A stretch of 7,857 nucleotides of DNA, from the NCBI GenBank assembly GCA_032160945.1, contig JAVHTL010000149.1; one strand, given 5' to 3'. Under the pieces are notes generated by a model that saw only the letters and a program-made list of their open reading frames with translations, had not been told where the DNA came from and ran no database searches. This stretch comes from Fervidibacter sp032160945. Lineage in GTDB: Bacteria; Armatimonadota; Fervidibacteria; Fervidibacterales; Fervidibacteraceae. The position numbers and the translations under genes are program-made. Below are positions 5,160 through 7,857 of this stretch, piece after piece (positions within the stretch are counted from its first letter, which is position 1; each line of letters opens with the position of its first letter).

Positions 5160-6875
5160 ATGCTGACCGAGTTGCTGATTAGAAACCTCGCAATTATTGA
5201 CGAGGTTCAAGTCCCTTTCCGTGAAGGTTTCAATGTTTTAACTGGCGAAACTGGTGCTGGAAAATCCATCATCATCCATGCCTTGAACTTCCTTTTAGGT
5301 GGCAAAAGCGACACTGACCTAATAAGGGCTGGCGCTGAAACAATGCTCGTTGAAGCGACTTTTGACCTTTCCAGTTGCCCACAAGTTAACCTCACTCTTC
5401 AGGAACTCGGTTTTGAACCTGAGGGCGATACCATCGTGATCTCAAGGGAGTTGTCAATTTCAGGGAAAAGTCGGTGTCGCATCAACGGAAGAATGGCAAC
5501 TGTCGCTATGCTAAAGCAAATTGGTAAAGCCCTTATTGATATTCACGGTCAGAACGAGCATCAATCTCTCCTTGACCCGTCAAATCATCTGCACTTCCTT
5601 GACGCTTTTGGTGGCGAAAATTTGGTGGCGTTGAAGGAAAGATACTCGCAACTTTACAGACAACTTATTCATGTTGAGCGTGAAATTTCAGAACTTCAGC
5701 AAATAGAGAGAGAACGAATTCAAAGGCTTGACTTGCTCAGATACCAAGCCGAAGAAATTGACAGGTCTAACTTAAGGGATGGCGAGGAAGAGGAACTGCT
5801 TAAAGAGAGGCAGATTTTGGTCAATGCCGAAAAAATAACTGAGCGGTTGAACTTGGCAATTCAAAACTTAGTCGGAGACAACGGCACTCTTGATACTCTT
5901 GGGGAAGCCATTCAAGCCCTAAAAGAAATCGCAAAACTTGACCCCAAGTTAAGCGAACTTCACAACTTACTTGCTCAGTCCTTTGATGCCATTCAAGAAG
6001 TCGGATTTGAATTGGAGCGATATGCCTCTGGTGTTGAGTTTGACCCAGAAAGGCTTGAAGAGATTGAAAGCAGGCTTGATTTAATCAAACGGCTCAAGCG
6101 AAAATATGGCGACACTATCGCTGCAATTTTGGAATATCGCCAGCGCATTGAAAGTGAACTGCAAAAACTGGAGACAAGTGAAGAAAGGCTTGAAATTTTT
6201 CAAAGGGAAAGGGAGCGACTTAGAAAGGAGTTGGCTGAATCTGCTTTGGCTTTATCTCAGGCGAGGCAGGAAATTGCCCTACAACTTGAACGAACTGTCC
6301 AAAACCATATGAAAGCCTTGATGATGGAAAGGGCAAGGTTCAAAATCGCCATTGAACTCATCCCAGACCCCAATGGCTTGGCACTCCCCCATGGAACTTT
6401 CGCTTTCGGTAAGGACGGAATTGACCAAGTTGAGTTTTTGATTGCCACCAACCCTGGAGAACCTTTGAAACCTTTGGCTAAAATTGCATCAGGAGGAGAA
6501 ATCTCTCGGACGATGTTGGCACTTAAAGCGAGTTTGCAGCGAACTCATGAAATCCCTGTGCTGGTTTTTGACGAAATTGATGTCGGCATCGGTGGCAGGA
6601 CCGCTGAGGCTGTTGGTGAAAAGTTGGGAGAGGTTTCCCGCTACGCTCAAGTTTTGTGCGTAACTCACCTACCCCAAATTGCTGCTCTCGCCGACTGGCA
6701 TTTGAAAGTTGAGAAAGTCATGGAAGGCAAGCGAACAAAAGTTTTAGTGACGCCACTTCAGCATGAGGAAAGGGTGATAGAAATTGCACGAATGCTTTCA
6801 GGCAAACAAATCACCTCATCCTCGCTTCAACATGCTCATGAATTGCTTGAGCGTGTAGGTCACAGGCGAAGGTGA
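5160..6875 (+). CDS. recN: DNA repair protein RecN
   Basis: RecN is an SMC-like ATPase that gathers broken DNA ends during recombinational repair of double-strand breaks. At 571 aa it is full length. The N-terminal ATPase half has MLTELLIRNLAIIDEV at the start, Walker A GETGAGKS (29-36) and the RecN-typical DIHGQNEHQSLLDP (127-140). RYQAEEID (194-201) opens the coiled-coil arm, which runs to about 390 and is rich in Glu, Leu, Arg and Gln. The C-terminal half has the ABC signature ASGGEISR (443-450), Walker B VLVFDEID (467-474), GIGGRTAEAVGEKL (476-489) and the His-loop THLPQIAALAD (502-512). The ATG at 5160 is preceded by GGGTGATG at about 6 nt. It sits 93 nt after lepB, perhaps with its own promoter, and converges with the gene ending at 6914. 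No residue known to be essential is missing. Confidence 0.98.
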   Translation: MLTELLIRNLAIIDEVQVPFREGFNVLTGETGAGKSIIIHALNFLLGGKSDTDLIRAGAETMLVEATFDLSSCPQVNLTLQELGFEPEGDTIVISRELSISGKSRCRINGRMATVAMLKQIGKALIDIHGQNEHQSLLDPSNHLHFLDAFGGENLVALKERYSQLYRQLIHVEREISELQQIERERIQRLDLLRYQAEEIDRSNLRDGEEEELLKERQILVNAEKITERLNLAIQNLVGDNGTLDTLGEAIQALKEIAKLDPKLSELHNLLAQSFDAIQEVGFELERYASGVEFDPERLEEIESRLDLIKRLKRKYGDTIAAILEYRQRIESELQKLETSEERLEIFQRERERLRKELAESALALSQARQEIALQLERTVQNHMKALMMERARFKIAIELIPDPNGLALPHGTFAFGKDGIDQVEFLIATNPGEPLKPLAKIASGGEISRTMLALKASLQRTHEIPVLVFDEIDVGIGGRTAEAVGEKLGEVSRYAQVLCVTHLPQIAALADWHLKVEKVMEGKRTKVLVTPLQHEERVIEIARMLSGKQITSSSLQHAHELLERVGHRRR

Positions 6876-6913
6876 AAGCGAAACTCCCTTTTCGTCGGGA
6901 AGCAGTTAGAAAC

Positions 6914-7390
6914 TCAATCAACGAACTGTTGCAAGTTGGGTTCATCTTGCCAACCATCGGTGCTCGTAACTCGCCACCTGCCCCACCAAGTCCGTTCCAA
7001 ATTTACCGAAAGGTCAATTGGTCCGAAACTGAAGGTGTCAAAACCTTCAACGCTGACAATGCCTTGAACTTTCACAATTGCTGCTGCTCGCCAGAAGTCA
7101 ATTAGGGCAACTTGCTCTACGCTGAACTGTTGAAGCCAAAGTTGGTTTTGTTTGTTACGACACCAATCAAGCAACATACGCTGCAAGTCACGATATGTCA
7201 AGCCACTTTGATCTCGGTAATTTGGAGAAATCACTTTGATTGCCTTTGGAAAATCGTGGTTCACCACTGCTTGCGCACCGCTTTGAAGTGTCGCCCTGAT
7301 TTTGCTTTCTGGATTGCCGTAAAGCCACCATGAACCAACTCCGACAGCCAGAACGATTGCTATGGCAAGAGCAATGACCCAACGAGGCAA
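6914..7390 (-). CDS. Membrane-anchored small protein, NTF2-like fold suspected
   Basis: This 158-aa protein has a hydrophobic segment at residues 4-24 (VIALAIAIVLAVGVG) after a short basic start, with no lipobox cysteine. It is therefore probably a membrane anchor or uncleaved signal, with the rest outside the cytoplasm. The remainder has a helical part (about 28-80, with HDFPKAIKVISPNYRD) and a C-terminal run of probable strands (about 90-145: VALIDFWRAAAIVKVQGIVSV, LERTWWGRWRVTSTDGW). That order resembles NTF2/SnoaL-like domains; this is a pattern judgement, not a firm family call. The start is TTG at 7390, supported by AAGGAGGTG at 7398-7406 with 7 nt of spacing. It converges with recN (38 nt apart, no clear terminator) and is divergent from the Clp1-like gene. 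Confidence 0.82.
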   Translation of the reverse strand: MPRWVIALAIAIVLAVGVGSWWLYGNPESKIRATLQSGAQAVVNHDFPKAIKVISPNYRDQSGLTYRDLQRMLLDWCRNKQNQLWLQQFSVEQVALIDFWRAAAIVKVQGIVSVEGFDTFSFGPIDLSVNLERTWWGRWRVTSTDGWQDEPNLQQFVD

Positions 7391-7406
7391 GAGGTGACAC
7401 CTCCTT
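7391..7406 (-). promoter_or_regulatory. Strong SD in a small palindrome, supports a TTG start
   Basis: AAGGAGGTG (7398-7406, minus strand) is a full match to the anti-SD and stands 7 nt before TTG 7390. It overlaps an inverted repeat GAGGTG-A-CACCTC (7391-7403), so folding or a bound protein could mask it. Confidence 0.6.
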
Positions 7407-7465
7407 GCTCACATCTTGCACCTTCGCCAAATCCCTTACACAATTTTGCTGTTAGGTGTCAAAGA

Positions 7466-7857
7466 ATGGTCATCACGAGTGAGTGGAAACAAGTAGCGGA
7501 AGTCATTGGGAAAACCGAAAGACACCCAAAAGTCGTCATGGTCGTTGGCGCTGTTGACACTGGCAAGACAACTTTTTGCACTTTCCTTTCAAGAACTCTT
7601 TTTGAGCAAGGTTTGAAAGTCGCTGTGGTTGATGCGGATTTAGGGCAATCGGACATCGGATTGCCAACGACCATAGGGATGGGTTTTGTGACCAAACCAA
7701 TTGAACGGTTAAGTGAAATTTCTCCTCTGGCTTCCTACTTCGTCGGTAGCGTCTCACCCATTGGTTTCCTGCTACCAACTGTTACAGGCACAAAATTAAT
7801 GACCGAAAGGGCACTCGCTTTGGGAGCAGAAGCAGTTATCATTGATACCGATGGTTT
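7466..7857 (+). CDS. Clp1/Grc3-type P-loop polynucleotide kinase (5' part)
   Basis: The gene is open to the right edge: 130 complete codons, C-terminus missing. Walker A is VVGAVDTGKTTF (residues 26-37). The DADLGQSDIG motif (56-65) is the hallmark of the Clp1/Grc3/NOL9 clan, where the D-x-D-x-G-Q stretch follows the P-loop. Further on are GSVSPIGFLLP (94-104) and VIIDTDG (124-130), the Walker B-like strand. Known members phosphorylate 5'-OH ends of RNA or DNA in tRNA, rRNA or mRNA processing, and archaeal and bacterial relatives occur. An ATP-dependent 5'-OH kinase role is inferred from the family. The ATG at 7466 follows AGGTG (7454-7458) by 7 nt. It is divergent from the NTF2-like gene; no convincing promoter is seen in the 75-bp gap. 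Confidence 0.9.
   Translation, partial: MVITSEWKQVAEVIGKTERHPKVVMVVGAVDTGKTTFCTFLSRTLFEQGLKVAVVDADLGQSDIGLPTTIGMGFVTKPIERLSEISPLASYFVGSVSPIGFLLPTVTGTKLMTERALALGAEAVIIDTDG

Noticed and set aside
4683..5210. 175-aa minus-strand frame over lepB
   Set aside because: Shadow of lepB, which has the catalytic motifs.
6876..6913. Terminator between recN and the convergent gene
   Set aside because: Only a 4-bp TCCC/GGGA stem and no U-run in either direction.
6872..7105. GTG frame overlapping the end of recN
   Set aside because: It lies on the opposite strand to the better supported 158-aa gene, has no SD of its own and shows no protein-like pattern after the first 20 residues.
7416..7444. TTGCAC-17-CACAAT promoter for the Clp1-like gene
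   Set aside because: Only 3 of 6 and 4 of 6 matches; too weak to list.

Overview
The window is about 7.9 kb of bacterial chromosome with GC a little under half. It holds a CRISPR array beside a block of ordinary housekeeping genes. Genes are densely packed, Shine-Dalgarno (SD) sites are strong (AAGGAGGTG, GATAGGAGGG), and GTG and TTG starts are plausible. The mix of gap, rplS, lepB, recN and a Clp1/Grc3-type kinase fits a deep-branching and possibly thermophilic bacterium. An Armatimonadota/Fervidibacter-like lineage is only a guess and cannot be proved from this sequence.

Left part (1-1321): a CRISPR array with 15 complete, identical 30-bp repeats plus the end of a sixteenth, and 15 spacers of 34-37 bp. 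The minus-strand repeat ends in ATTGAAAC, the usual crRNA 5' handle, so the array is read leftward from a leader at about 999-1230. A minus-strand promoter and repeated GTCGAC-centred dyads lie in that leader. No cas gene is in the window. Two spacers are structurally odd: spacer 2 is a near-complete palindrome and spacer 3 contains a degenerate copy of the repeat.

Middle-left (1322-2787): a small uncharacterised protein and gap (glyceraldehyde-3-phosphate dehydrogenase), both on the minus strand. The small gene has an unusual start region. A perfect SD is separated from the ATG by a hairpin that, when folded, would bring the two to normal spacing. gap is divergent from the next gene.

Right part (2782-6875): a plus-strand cluster of a membrane-anchored, degenerate SpoIIE/PP2C-like protein, rplS (ribosomal protein L19 with an extra charged loop), lepB (signal peptidase I) and recN (DNA repair SMC-like ATPase). 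A palindromic REP/MITE-like element sits between rplS and lepB. rplS next to lepB is a common bacterial arrangement.

Right end (6914-7857): a small minus-strand membrane-anchored protein with an NTF2-like look, divergent from the 5' part of a Clp1/Grc3-type P-loop polynucleotide kinase that runs off the window.
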